From assembly GCA_026706815.1 (NCBI GenBank), contig JAPOYA010000043.1, positions 1 through 33,666 on the forward strand: 33,666 nt of DNA. The letters are read 5' to 3'. Source of the DNA: Acidimicrobiaceae bacterium (GTDB taxonomy: Bacteria > Actinomycetota > Acidimicrobiia > Acidimicrobiales > Aldehydirespiratoraceae). A model generated the notes under the pieces. The model saw nothing but the letters and a program-made list of their open reading frames with translations, ran no database searches and was not told the origin of the DNA. Shown here one piece after another: positions 7,693-16,978 of the stretch (position 1 is the stretch's first letter; the number at the start of each line of letters is the position of its first letter). The position numbers were made by a program, and so were the translations under genes.

Positions 7693-10544
7693 TCCGCCGA
7701 CTCGAACCCCAGTCCGGTGAGGTCATTGATCGCGAGACCCCGCTCAAGTTCACCTGGAACTCCAAGAAATACGTCGGCTACGCCGGCGACACGATCGCTT
7801 CGGCTCTGCTGGCCAACAACCAGCAGGTCTTCTCCCGCTCGATGAAGTACCACCGGCCTCGTGGGGTGCTGACAGCCGACTACTGGGATCCGAACACGAC
7901 CGTGCAGGTCGGGACCGAGCCCAACGTACGAGGAGCGCACCGCCTGCTCGAGGCCGACATGAAGGTTTCGGCACAAAACGCCTGGCCGTCACTCGATTTG
8001 GACGTCAAAGCGGCCAACGGGCTGTTCGGCCGATTCCTGACCGCGGGCTTCTACTACAAGACCTTCATCAAACCGCAGCGGCTCTGGCCGCTATACGAGA
8101 AGGTGCTGGCCCGTTTCGCTCCTGGAGGCGTCGTCGATCTCAACACGCCTCACGGCTATCACGACAAGCGCTACGCGCACCCTGACGTCGTGGTCGCCGG
8201 CGGTGGTCCGGCGGGTCTTGCCGCGGCCATCAGCGCGGCCAAAGCGGGCATGAGCGTGATGCTCGTAGAACAGAACCACCATCTCGGGGGTCATCTCCGC
8301 TGGGGAACCGACCAAGATCGAGAGACCGCCGACGATCTTGAAGCGGCCGCCCGGGACGCGGGAGTGGAGATCCTGACCGACTCCGCTGTGACCGGGCGCT
8401 ACGACGACAATTGGATCGCGATCTCCCAACGAGACCATCCCGGCGTGGTCGAACGACTCATCAAGGCTCGAGCCAAGACCCTGGTGGTGGCCGCCGGGCT
8501 GGTCGAGCGGCCCTATGTGTTCTCGGGCAACGATCTGCCCGGGGTGATGCTGTCCGGAGCAGTCCGACGGCTGATCAACATGTACGCCGTCCGTCCCGGG
8601 AATCATGCCGTTGTGCTCACAGCCAACGCCGAAGGCGATGCCGCTGTCGCCGATCTCGAACGCGTCGGCGTCGAAGTGGCTCGCGTGGTGGACGCCCGGG
8701 CCGGCGAGACAATATCGAAGGCCACCGGCAGTTCAAAACAACTCGGTTCGGTCACCTTGGCAGACGGCTCGACAGTCAAAGCCGACCTGTTGGTCACCGC
8801 TGCAGGCTGGACCGCCCCCACTTCCCTGCTCAACATGTCAGGCGATCGACCGAGCTATGACCCGGCCGCGGCACGCTTCTTCCCCACCGCACTGCCCGAC
8901 AACGTGATCGCCACCGGGGGTCTCGTGGGTGACGGAAGCCTCGACGAACTGATCGCCCACGGCATCAGCAGCGGGGAGTTGGCCGCGCAGCGAGCGGCAG
9001 CCGTCAAACACAGGTTGCGCTCCACGGTCACCCGCGCCCAGAACCCCAAGGGTCCAGAACCGCCCGTGCAACAGGACCGCCGTATTGGCCTGTCACGCGC
9101 TCCGCACCCCGAGTTGTACCGTTCCGACACTCACGGAATGGTCGACTTCTCCGAAGACGTCAGCTCAAAAGACCTCGTGAACGCGGCCGCTGAGGGTTTC
9201 GACTCGGTCGAGCTCGTCAAGCGCTTCACCACGGCCACGATGGGGCCGTCGCAGGGCAAGCTCGAGACCGTCAACACGGTTGCGGTTCTCGCTGAGGCAC
9301 GCGGTGAGACCATCGAGGAGGTCGGCACCACCGTGTGGCGCCCTCCCTACGCTCCGATCAGTCTCGGTGCGCTGGCCGGTCGAGTCTTCGAACCGGTGCG
9401 AGTGTCGTCGCTTCACGAGTGGCACACAGCCAACAACATGACTCCCATTCTCGCAGGCCAATGGATCCGGCCCGAGCACTACGGCGATCCCGGCGCCGAA
9501 GTCGCCAACGTGCGGACCAACGTCGGAATCATCGACGTCACCCCGCTCGGGAAGCTGGATCTGCGGGGGCCCGACGTTCCCAAACTGCTCAACCTGCTCT
9601 ACACCAACAAGTGGTCGAAACTGCCGATCGGCAGAGTCCGCTACGGCATGATGTGCGCCGAGGACGGTGTGGTCCTCGACGACGGCGTGACCGGCCGACT
9701 TGGCGAAGACCACTACCTGATGACCACCACCAGTTCCGGCGCCGGGCAGATTTGGCAATGGGTCGAAATGTGGCTCCAAACCGAGCACCCTGACTGGGAG
9801 GTGCATGTCACTCCGGTCACGACAGGGTTCACAAGCATCAACATTGCCGGGCCCAAGTCCCGTGAGCTGCTGATGCGCCTGGTCGATGACGTGGACCTCA
9901 GCGCGGAGGCGTTCGAATACATGAACGTCCGCACCGGCACAATCGCCGGAGTTCCTGACTGTTTCATGTGGCGCATCGGCTTCACCGGTGAGCTCAGCTT
10001 CGAAGTTCATGTGCCGGCAGGTTTCGGCCTGCATGTGTGGGAGCAGCTGATCGAAAGGGGAGCGGACCTAGGAGTCGGACCGTTCGGCCTCGAAGCGCAG
10101 AGGATCATGCGGCTGGAGAAGGGGCATTTCATCGTCGGCCAGGACACCGACGGGCTAACCAAGGCCCCGACCACGGGTCTGAGGGCGCTGATCAAACTCG
10201 ACAAGGACGATTTCGCCGGCAAACCCGAGCTCGAATGGGCGCTCGGCCCCGAGGCGCCCGAGTTGCCCGTGCTGGTCGCCATCACTCCGACCGACCCCCG
10301 GCTCGTACCCGACGAGGCCTGTCAGATTCTGCGTGAAGGCACAACCGAGATAGTCGGACGCATCACCAGTTCCCGTTTCTCACCCAGCCTGCAGCGCTCA
10401 ATCTGTCTGGGCCAGGTGACACCTGAGTTCGCTGCGGCGGGCACCATGCTGACCGTGCGCCTTTGTGACGGGTCCGACACCACGGCGAGGGTGATGGAGC
10501 ACCACGCCCACTTCGACCCCGAGGGGGTGCGTCTCCGTGGCTGA
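7689..10544 (+). CDS. soxA: sarcosine oxidase alpha subunit
   Basis: Large alpha subunit (951 residues, near the usual 960-1000). The N-terminal part (about 20-95) resembles the 2Fe-2S-like domain of this family but lacks the cluster cysteines, as is normal for SoxA. A dinucleotide fold follows, with GGGPAG at residues 171-176; in known enzymes this domain binds NAD. The central MVDFSEDV and KDLVNAAAEGFDSVELVKR and TMGPSQGK segments are typical. The C-terminal third (from about 580) is a GcvT-like aminomethyltransferase fold that binds tetrahydrofolate. The start is GTG inside the soxD stop (GTGA). The end overlaps soxG by 8 bp, so all four subunits should be translated together. Confidence 0.95.
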   Translation: MIRRLEPQSGEVIDRETPLKFTWNSKKYVGYAGDTIASALLANNQQVFSRSMKYHRPRGVLTADYWDPNTTVQVGTEPNVRGAHRLLEADMKVSAQNAWPSLDLDVKAANGLFGRFLTAGFYYKTFIKPQRLWPLYEKVLARFAPGGVVDLNTPHGYHDKRYAHPDVVVAGGGPAGLAAAISAAKAGMSVMLVEQNHHLGGHLRWGTDQDRETADDLEAAARDAGVEILTDSAVTGRYDDNWIAISQRDHPGVVERLIKARAKTLVVAAGLVERPYVFSGNDLPGVMLSGAVRRLINMYAVRPGNHAVVLTANAEGDAAVADLERVGVEVARVVDARAGETISKATGSSKQLGSVTLADGSTVKADLLVTAAGWTAPTSLLNMSGDRPSYDPAAARFFPTALPDNVIATGGLVGDGSLDELIAHGISSGELAAQRAAAVKHRLRSTVTRAQNPKGPEPPVQQDRRIGLSRAPHPELYRSDTHGMVDFSEDVSSKDLVNAAAEGFDSVELVKRFTTATMGPSQGKLETVNTVAVLAEARGETIEEVGTTVWRPPYAPISLGALAGRVFEPVRVSSLHEWHTANNMTPILAGQWIRPEHYGDPGAEVANVRTNVGIIDVTPLGKLDLRGPDVPKLLNLLYTNKWSKLPIGRVRYGMMCAEDGVVLDDGVTGRLGEDHYLMTTTSSGAGQIWQWVEMWLQTEHPDWEVHVTPVTTGFTSINIAGPKSRELLMRLVDDVDLSAEAFEYMNVRTGTIAGVPDCFMWRIGFTGELSFEVHVPAGFGLHVWEQLIERGADLGVGPFGLEAQRIMRLEKGHFIVGQDTDGLTKAPTTGLRALIKLDKDDFAGKPELEWALGPEAPELPVLVAITPTDPRLVPDEACQILREGTTEIVGRITSSRFSPSLQRSICLGQVTPEFAAAGTMLTVRLCDGSDTTARVMEHHAHFDPEGVRLRG

Positions 10545-11076
10545 ACCCGAATTCCGAAGTTCTGTCACGACGCTCGCTGCTACACCCGCGGGCGCACCGG
10601 CGTTGACCGACGAATCCCCACTGACCAAGGTCAGCGTGAGAGCTCGGGTCGGAGCCTCGCCGCTCGGCGTCGACTTCACACGCGCCGCTAGGCGCGACGG
10701 TGTGCTCATCTGCGGCATCCGTCCCGACGAATGGCTGCTGTTGGGTGGTGAAGGCGAGGTCGAGGCTCTGCTGGCCGCCGCTGAATTCGATGCGTCCGTC
10801 AACCGAATCGACATCACGCACAGTCGCTTGTGCCTGCGTTTGACCGGGGTTCGCAGCGCGTCCGCTCTTGAAAAAGTCTGCAGTCTCGACTTCGGTGACA
10901 TGATGTTTCCCGACGGAGCGACCGGCTCCGCTTCGGTGGCCAAGGTCAGTTCTGATCTGGTCCGCGACGACATCGCTGGCGAACCCTCCTATCTGCTGCT
11001 CGCCGATCGTTCCTTCGGACAATATCTGTACGACGCGATCCACGACGCGACCACGGAGTTCGCAGACAGCCTTTAA
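10537..11076 (+). CDS. soxG: sarcosine oxidase gamma subunit
   Basis: The 179-residue gamma subunit completes the B-D-A-G order that is standard for heterotetrameric sarcosine oxidase. The sequence is poorly conserved in general, but the landmarks RPDEWLLLGG, DITHSRLCLRLTG and a FPDGATGSAS segment before a basic-poor C-terminal RSFGQYLYDAI are family-like. Gamma subunits are small GcvT-like domains that pack against alpha and beta. Start is GTG, overlapping the soxA end by 8 bp. The next gene, malate synthase, begins 63 bp later on the same strand. Co-transcription is possible but not shown. Confidence 0.9.
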   Translation: MAEPEFRSSVTTLAATPAGAPALTDESPLTKVSVRARVGASPLGVDFTRAARRDGVLICGIRPDEWLLLGGEGEVEALLAAAEFDASVNRIDITHSRLCLRLTGVRSASALEKVCSLDFGDMMFPDGATGSASVAKVSSDLVRDDIAGEPSYLLLADRSFGQYLYDAIHDATTEFADSL

Positions 11077-11139
11077 ACCAACGGCAGCCAGAACCGCCCG
11101 ACTGCTGAGATCAATCGTTGTGGCGTTAGCTTTCAACCC

Positions 11140-13359
11140 ATGGCAAAAGTCGGTCGACTCAGAGTGGCAGCTGAGCTTGTCGACTTCGTTGCAAATGAGT
11201 TGACCCCGGACTCAGGCATCACCGCAGCAGAGTTCTGGGCGGCTTTTGAAGCGATCACGGCCGATCTCGGTCCTCACTACGCGGTGCTGCTGGACCGGCG
11301 CAACGAGCTTCAACACAAGATCGACTCGTGGCACATTGCCAACCGCGGGCACTATGACTCGAGTGCATACATCGAGTTCCTGCGCGAGATCGGCTACCTG
11401 CAGGACGAACCTCGCAACGTCGCGATCAAGACCCGCAACGTCGATTTCGAGATCACCTCGATCGCCGCGCCTCAACTCGTCGTGCCTCTCGACAACGCGC
11501 GCTACGCACTCAACGCAGCCAACGCCCGCTGGGGCAGCTTCTACGATGCGCTCTACGGGACCGACGTGATCAGCGACAAGGGCGGTGCGGAGGCCGGCAG
11601 CAGCTACAACCCGGTCCGAGGCAGGAAGGTGATCGCCTATGCCCGAGAGTTTCTAGACCGACACGCACCCTTGGAAGCCGGCAGCCACGCCGACGCCACC
11701 GCATACGCCGTCACCGACGGATCACTCACCATCACTCTCGGCGACAATCGCTCCACCACCCTCGAAGATCATTCGCAGTTCGCCGGGTACATGGGCGACC
11801 CCGACACGCCGACCTCGGTGCTGCTGCGCAAGCACGGCTTGCATCTGTCGATTGAGATCGACCGGTCCGACAGCATCGGCCGAGACGACACCGCAGGCAT
11901 CAAAGACATCCTGCTCGAAGCGGCGGTCACAGCCATCATGGACTGCGAGGACTCCGTGGCTGCCGTTGACGCCCAGGACAGAGTGGTCGTCTACCGAAAC
12001 TGGCTGGGGCTGTTGAAGGGCACCCTCACGAGCTCTTTTGAAAGGGCAGGCGAGACGATCAATCGCCGCCTCAACCCGGACAGGAGCTTCACCGCGCCCG
12101 ACGGCTCTCCGCTGTCGATGGCGGGCCGCGCCCTGATGCTCGTGCGCAATACCGGGCACCACATACGCACGAACGCGGTCGCCTTCGATGGTGAACCCGT
12201 CTTCGAGACGATACTCGACGCCCTGATCACCTCTCTGGCGGCCAAACACGATCTGGACGGCAGGGGCAAGTACCGCAACAGCCACACCGGATCGGTCTAC
12301 ATCGTCAAACCCAAGCTCCACGGCCCCGACGAGGTGGCGTTGGCCTGCGATTTGTTCGACCGCGTCGAGGACGCCCTCAATCTTGAGCGCCATACCCTCA
12401 AGATGGGGATCATGGACGAAGAACGGCGCATGTCGCTCAACCTTGCGTCCGCTATCGACCGGGCCAAAGAACGGGTCGTGTTCATCAACACCGGTTTCCT
12501 CGACCGCACCGGCGACGGGATCCATACCGACATGGAAGCCGGGCCAGTCCTGCCCAAGGCTGAGATCAAGGGCGCCGCCTGGTTCTCGGCCTACGAAGAC
12601 AACAACGTCGACACGGGTCTGAACTGTGGCTTGCAGAATCGAGCTCAGATCGGCAAGGGAATGTGGGCACAGCCGTCCGACATGGCCGAGATGCTCGCCA
12701 CCAAGATAGACCATCCGAACGGTGGTGCCACCTGCGCCTGGGTGCCGTCGCCGACTGCCGCCACTCTCCACGCCATGCACTACCTGGAGGTCGACGTTGC
12801 GGCCAGGCAAGAAGAATTGTCAAGCCGACCGCGGCGAACCATTGAGGATCTGACCGCCATCCCACTGCTCGATCGTGAGCTCAGCGCCGAGGAGATCCGG
12901 ATCGAACTCGACAACAACGCCCAGAGCGTCCTCGGTTACATCGTGCGCTGGGTCGGGAGCGGCGTCGGCTGCTCCACCGTGCCCAACATCCACAATGTGG
13001 GCCTTATGGAAGACCTCGCCACGCTAAGGATCTCCAGCCAACACGTCGCCAACTGGCTGCACCACGGAATCCTCAACGAGGCGCAGGTCCGAGCGACTAT
13101 GGCCCGCATAGCCGCCCAGGTAGACCAGCAGAACGCCGACAACCCGAACTACCAGCCGATGGCCCCGGACCCCGACAACTCGATCCCCTTCCAAGCAGCC
13201 CTGTCGCTCGTGTTCGGGGGCCGCGACGAGCCCAACGGCTACACCGAGCGAATCCTGCGACACCACCGTCTCCGCATGAAATCCACTGCCTGGGCAACGG
13301 TGCGCGGCATCAGTGCTTGTGAAGCTGCGCTTGCTCGTGGTCCAAGAGAAATTCCTTGA
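11140..13359 (+). CDS. glcB: malate synthase G
   Basis: A 739-residue malate synthase of the G type, condensing glyoxylate with acetyl-CoA to malate. Family signatures run through the whole protein, including ALNAANARWGSFYDALYGTD, MDCEDSVAAVDA, the catalytic Arg in MLVRNTGHH, the magnesium-binding acids in MGIMDEERR and NTGFLDRTGD, and the catalytic Asp in NVGLMEDLATLRISSQ. It is about 15 residues longer than typical: the extra tail after YTERILRHHRLRMK is antisense to the last codons of the convergent methyltransferase gene (50 bp overlap). Lying behind soxG, it could consume glyoxylate made from the glycine released by sarcosine oxidase. That needs an oxidase or transaminase not found here. 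Confidence 0.96.
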   Translation: MAKVGRLRVAAELVDFVANELTPDSGITAAEFWAAFEAITADLGPHYAVLLDRRNELQHKIDSWHIANRGHYDSSAYIEFLREIGYLQDEPRNVAIKTRNVDFEITSIAAPQLVVPLDNARYALNAANARWGSFYDALYGTDVISDKGGAEAGSSYNPVRGRKVIAYAREFLDRHAPLEAGSHADATAYAVTDGSLTITLGDNRSTTLEDHSQFAGYMGDPDTPTSVLLRKHGLHLSIEIDRSDSIGRDDTAGIKDILLEAAVTAIMDCEDSVAAVDAQDRVVVYRNWLGLLKGTLTSSFERAGETINRRLNPDRSFTAPDGSPLSMAGRALMLVRNTGHHIRTNAVAFDGEPVFETILDALITSLAAKHDLDGRGKYRNSHTGSVYIVKPKLHGPDEVALACDLFDRVEDALNLERHTLKMGIMDEERRMSLNLASAIDRAKERVVFINTGFLDRTGDGIHTDMEAGPVLPKAEIKGAAWFSAYEDNNVDTGLNCGLQNRAQIGKGMWAQPSDMAEMLATKIDHPNGGATCAWVPSPTAATLHAMHYLEVDVAARQEELSSRPRRTIEDLTAIPLLDRELSAEEIRIELDNNAQSVLGYIVRWVGSGVGCSTVPNIHNVGLMEDLATLRISSQHVANWLHHGILNEAQVRATMARIAAQVDQQNADNPNYQPMAPDPDNSIPFQAALSLVFGGRDEPNGYTERILRHHRLRMKSTAWATVRGISACEAALARGPREIP

Positions 13360-13804
13360 TCGGCAAACCACCGCCGTAGCCCGTGAGCGATCCGTCGGAA
13401 CCGACGATGCGATGGCACGGCAGAACTATCGGAACCGGATTGCGGCCGTTGGCCGCGCCGATCGCGCGAACAGCTCTCGGACGGCCGATGGCCTCAGCTT
13501 GCTGCCGATAAGACCGTGTCTCGCCAAACGGCACTTCTGCCAAAGCCGACCAGGCAGCCTGCTGAAACTCAGTCCCGGACAGATCAAGGGGGATGTCGAA
13601 TTCTTGGCGTTGCCCCGCGAAGTACTCCTCGAGTTGAGCGGTTGCGGCGGCAAGCACCGGATGGTTGTCGGCCTCGGCCGAGTCGCCGTCCGAACCCATG
13701 TCGTCACCCGCCTGTTGGTCGAACAGCAGATGACTCAAGCCCTGGTCAGTCGCAACCAAACGGAGGCGCCCGATCGGCGAATCAAGTTGTTTAGCTAATG
13801 TCAT
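13310..13804 (-). CDS. ogt: methylated-DNA--[protein]-cysteine methyltransferase
   Basis: A 164-residue O6-alkylguanine-DNA alkyltransferase that repairs alkylated guanine (and O4-alkylthymine) by moving the alkyl group to its own cysteine. The acceptor Cys130 sits in the diagnostic IVLPCHRIV segment. The preceding FQQAAWSALAEVPFGET helix-turn-helix part and the AIGRPRAVRAIGAANGRNP arginine-finger region are complete, and the GYGGG after the active site is present. It is a stand-alone Ogt/AGT with no Ada regulator domain. It converges on malate synthase with a 50 bp coding overlap and diverges from glpD with only about 40 bp between the starts. Confidence 0.95.
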   Translation of the reverse strand: MTLAKQLDSPIGRLRLVATDQGLSHLLFDQQAGDDMGSDGDSAEADNHPVLAAATAQLEEYFAGQRQEFDIPLDLSGTEFQQAAWSALAEVPFGETRSYRQQAEAIGRPRAVRAIGAANGRNPVPIVLPCHRIVGSDGSLTGYGGGLPIKEFLLDHEQAQLHKH

Positions 13805-13844
13805 CCACCGACACTATCGCCGCGAACTGGACTAGAAACAGTGC

Positions 13845-15500
13845 GTGAGCAATCCCCGCCTTACCCCCACGAGCCGAGCGGATCTACTCGATGAACTCGA
13901 GGCAGACGCCTACGACGTAGTTGTAGTCGGAGGGGGAATCACAGGCGCGGGGATCGCCCGCGAAGCTGCTGGCAGAGGCTTGCGAACAGCTCTTGTAGAA
14001 GCCGACGACTTCGCCGCGGGAACGTCCGGGCGATCTTCAAAACTGATCCACGGCGGGCTCCGGTACCTGGCCGGCGGGGAGGTGGACCTGGTCCGAAAGA
14101 CCGTGACCGAACGCACCGCGGTCCACGCCATGGCGCCCCACTTGGCCGAGCCATGTTGGATGGTCGTGCCCGCTCGCAACCGGGTGGCTGCCACCAAGTT
14201 CCGCGCCGGTATCACAACCTACGAACGGCTGGGGGCAGTCGGCGACGAAGATCGGCATCAGTTCTGGCGCCAAGAAGAGATCCGCGCCAACGAGCCGCAC
14301 CTCAGGACAGACGCCTACAATTTTGCGGTCGCGTACCGCGAGTACCTGACCGACGACGCCCGACTCGTGCTCGGGGTGCTTCGGGCCGCGGCGCAGTCCG
14401 GCGCGACCGTGGCTTCGCGTCTGAAGGCGACCGGGCTAACCGACACAAACGGGCAGATCAACGGGGTGATCGCCGAATGCCCAACAACCGGGCGGGAAGT
14501 GCGCCTAGGTGCAAACATCGTGATCAACGCCGCAGGTCCATGGGTGGACGAGATCGCTCGCATGGAACAAAACCCGCCCGCCACGCTGCTGCACCTCTCA
14601 AAGGGCGTCCACGTGGTCGTGCCCCGCGAACGGTTCTCGATCAACCACCTGGTCATTTGCAACACCTCAGACAAGCGTTCGATCTTTGCGATTCCCCGCG
14701 GCGACGTCGTGTACATCGGCACCACTGACACCAGCTATCAGGGCGACCGTCCAATGTGGCCCGAGATCAACCTGGACGACGTTGAGTATCTGTTGGATCC
14801 TCTGGTCCGCTACTTCGACATTGAGCCTCTCTCGCCCAGCGACGTTGTGGCAGCTTGGGCCGGTGTGCGCCCGCTGATCGCGACAGACGGCAAGGCCCCA
14901 AAAGAGCTGTCCCGCAAAGACGAGGTGACAGTCGGCCGCGGCCGGATGATCTCCATCGCGGGCGGCAAACTCACAGGCTTTCGCCGCATGGCCGAAGACG
15001 TCCTCAAAATCGTGGGCGAGCAGCTCGGCAAGGACCTGCCGGGAGGTCCCGGCACAACCCCGATTCCCGGCGGCGAACCAACGACTGTCGACTCTGGCGA
15101 TCAAGAGGCTTTGCGGCTGTGGCGACTCTACGGCAGCGAGGCCGAAGAGATCCGTTCACTGGATTCTGTGCGCCTAGTCGACGATGCGCCCGTGCTCAGG
15201 GGCGAAGTTGACTGGGCCGTGCGAGTCGAGGCCGCAACGACTCTGCTGGATGTGGTTTATCGTCGCCTTAGAGTGGCTTGGTTCGCACCCCGGCACCGTT
15301 GGGAACTGGCAACTGCGATTGCCGAGCGGATGGCCGTTCTTGTCGGTTGGCCAGATGAGCGACTCAGCGCCGAACTGGCCGGTGTGCATCGTCATTTCGA
15401 CAACGAACTCGCCTTCATGTCCCAGGCGGCGGGCGCTTCACGGACGGCAAGCGCGTCCAAGGCGTCCAGGGCGTCTGGGGCGTCTGGAGCGTCCCGATGA
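13845..15500 (+). CDS. glpD: glycerol-3-phosphate dehydrogenase (FAD, quinone-linked type)
   Basis: A 551-residue aerobic-type glycerol-3-phosphate dehydrogenase that oxidises glycerol 3-phosphate to dihydroxyacetone phosphate and passes electrons via FAD to the quinone pool at the membrane. The FAD-binding GGGITGAG (29-36), SGRSSKLIHGGLRYL, the YIGTTDT segment and the GGKLTGFRRMAEDV segment mark the family. The C-terminal domain is the expected helical cap. The last 20 residues are low-complexity Ala/Ser/Arg, encoded by 9-bp tandem repeats. Start is GTG at 13845; the stop overlaps the next start as ATGA. The gene heads a three-gene block with an ADPS-like flavoprotein and glycerol kinase. 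Confidence 0.95.
   Translation: MSNPRLTPTSRADLLDELEADAYDVVVVGGGITGAGIAREAAGRGLRTALVEADDFAAGTSGRSSKLIHGGLRYLAGGEVDLVRKTVTERTAVHAMAPHLAEPCWMVVPARNRVAATKFRAGITTYERLGAVGDEDRHQFWRQEEIRANEPHLRTDAYNFAVAYREYLTDDARLVLGVLRAAAQSGATVASRLKATGLTDTNGQINGVIAECPTTGREVRLGANIVINAAGPWVDEIARMEQNPPATLLHLSKGVHVVVPRERFSINHLVICNTSDKRSIFAIPRGDVVYIGTTDTSYQGDRPMWPEINLDDVEYLLDPLVRYFDIEPLSPSDVVAAWAGVRPLIATDGKAPKELSRKDEVTVGRGRMISIAGGKLTGFRRMAEDVLKIVGEQLGKDLPGGPGTTPIPGGEPTTVDSGDQEALRLWRLYGSEAEEIRSLDSVRLVDDAPVLRGEVDWAVRVEAATTLLDVVYRRLRVAWFAPRHRWELATAIAERMAVLVGWPDERLSAELAGVHRHFDNELAFMSQAAGASRTASASKASRASGASGASR
15453..15497 (+). repeat. 9-bp tandem repeat in the 3' end of glpD
   Basis: Five imperfect head-to-tail copies of a 9-bp unit beginning GCGTC (for example GCGTCCAAG, GCGTCCAGG, GCGTCTGGG) encode the Ala-Ser-Xaa triplets at the very C-terminus of GlpD. 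The last copy contains the start codon of the next gene. Because the unit is a multiple of three, changes in copy number would keep the frame. Confidence 0.85.
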
Positions 15501-16888
15501 GCAAGCTCATAGATGACCTGGCCGCGATCTTGGGCGACGGCCTGTTGCAAACCGAAGCCGAACGCAGCGCCCGCGCCCGCGACACTTGGATGCGTTCGCA
15601 GATTCAGATCTCCGCTGGATCTCCAGTTGCCGCGCCCCTGGCTGTGTGCGCCCCGAGCAGCAGTGAAGAGTTGGCCGAGGCGGTCCGTGCCTGTATCGCT
15701 CACGACACAGCAATGATTCCCCGCGGCGGGGGATCCGGAGTGGTTGGCGGAGTGTTGGCCAGCGCCGACTCGGTCGTGTTGAGCACGGAGCGAATGACCG
15801 GGTTGAGAGCCTTCTCCTCAAACGATCTGCTCGCTGCTTTCGGTGCCGGCACCAACGGCTTGGAAGCAGAGAAACGGATGCAATCCGAAGGCCTCAGCAT
15901 CGGACACTGGCCCCAGTCGATTGAGCTGTCCACGGTAGGAGGTTGGGTGGCGACAAGAGCCTCGGGCCAGTACTCGACCGCTTTCGGCAATATCGAAGAC
16001 ATGGTGTTTTCACTGGAAGCCGTGCTCGCTGACGGATCGATCTATTGCAGTCGTGACACTCCGCGTGCCAGCGCGGGGCCGGATCTGCGCCATCTCCTGA
16101 TCGGCGGCGAGGGCACTCTGGGGGTGATCACCGAAGTCACGTTCTCGATTCGCCAACAGCCTGAATCCGAAGTCCGTCAGGCATTTCATTTCGGCGACTT
16201 CGAAGCCGGACTCGAAGCGGCCCGCAAGCTCATGCGCGCCGGTTGGCGTCCCGCCGTGCTGCGACTCTACGACGGTCGCGAATCCTGGCGGCATTTCCGC
16301 GAACGCCTGCCCAAGGGCAACGCGATGCTCATCTTGGCTCACATGGGCCCAGCGGCATTGACCGCAGTCGAAGCGGACGCCGTATCGACCATCTGCGAGT
16401 CCAACGGCGTCGCAGCCCCCGACGAGGTTGTGGACGGCTGGTTCGAGCATCGCAACACGGTTCCCACCTGGGACGAGTTGCTGGCTCAGGGGATCGTCGC
16501 AGACACCATCGAAATCGCCGGCGATTGGACCCGGCTTCCGAAGCTCTACCACGCGGTGATCGATGCTCTCGAAGCAGTGGAGGGTGTTGTCGCGGCAAGC
16601 GCTCATTCCTCCCACGCATATCGCTCGGGGGCGAATCTCTATTTCACGGTAGCGGCCACACCTGCAGCACCCGAGGACTACACGTCGACCTATGATGCGT
16701 TCTGGTCAGCAGCCATGAACGCAGCCGCAAGCATCGGAGCAGGTCTGGCCCATCACCATGGTGTGGGGCGAGTTCGACGCGACTGGATGCGCGAGGAACT
16801 CGGAATCGGTGGCTTGTCGATGTTGCGCTCGGTCAAAAAGGCGATTGACCCGCACGGCCTCATGAACCCCGGGGTCCTGCTGCCATGA
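15497..16888 (+). CDS. FAD-linked oxidase, alkyldihydroxyacetonephosphate synthase-like
   Basis: A 463-residue VAO-type flavoprotein. The N-terminal FAD-binding half has the PRGGGSGVVGG loop (75-85), a STVGGWVATRASGQYSTAFGN-type segment and GGEGTLGVITEVT. The C-terminal half has the SHAYRSGANLYF and LAHHHGVGRVRRDWM motifs (His triad near 419-421) that are typical of alkyl-DHAP synthase. That enzyme exchanges the acyl chain of acyl-DHAP for a fatty alcohol, making the first ether bond of ether lipids. Bacterial homologues also include other FAD oxidases, so function is not certain. Overlap with glpD (ATGA) and the downstream glycerol kinase tie it to DHAP/glycerol-phosphate metabolism. No acyl-DHAP acyltransferase is nearby. 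Confidence 0.85.
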   Translation: MSKLIDDLAAILGDGLLQTEAERSARARDTWMRSQIQISAGSPVAAPLAVCAPSSSEELAEAVRACIAHDTAMIPRGGGSGVVGGVLASADSVVLSTERMTGLRAFSSNDLLAAFGAGTNGLEAEKRMQSEGLSIGHWPQSIELSTVGGWVATRASGQYSTAFGNIEDMVFSLEAVLADGSIYCSRDTPRASAGPDLRHLLIGGEGTLGVITEVTFSIRQQPESEVRQAFHFGDFEAGLEAARKLMRAGWRPAVLRLYDGRESWRHFRERLPKGNAMLILAHMGPAALTAVEADAVSTICESNGVAAPDEVVDGWFEHRNTVPTWDELLAQGIVADTIEIAGDWTRLPKLYHAVIDALEAVEGVVAASAHSSHAYRSGANLYFTVAATPAAPEDYTSTYDAFWSAAMNAAASIGAGLAHHHGVGRVRRDWMREELGIGGLSMLRSVKKAIDPHGLMNPGVLLP

Positions 16889-16978
16889 GCCTCGCAGATG
16901 CACCCTGGTCAGCGAGTATCCCCCAGTCGACGACAGCGATTTCGTCGGCGTGACCATCCCCTTGGAAGTGCCGGAGCC

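Noticed and set aside
9165..10034. A 289-codon minus-strand frame inside soxA
   Set aside because: Antisense to a well-conserved subunit, low-complexity His/Arg/Asp-rich product, typical of GC-rich shadow frames.
11077..11139. Possible glycine riboswitch before malate synthase, as known in some marine bacteria
   Set aside because: Only 63 bp separate soxG and malate synthase, too short for the aptamer, and no matching conserved core is visible. The 132 bp before the binding protein and the 285 bp before the transporter also lack it.
11722..12810. A 362-codon open frame on the minus strand inside the malate synthase gene
   Set aside because: It is a shadow of a clear malate synthase reading frame in GC-rich DNA; its product has no recognisable motif and no ribosome site.
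16885..16978. Short frames between the ADPS-like gene and glycerol kinase, including a 22-codon ATG frame at 16885
   Set aside because: No ribosome site or recognisable product; a 90-bp operon gap is enough to explain it.
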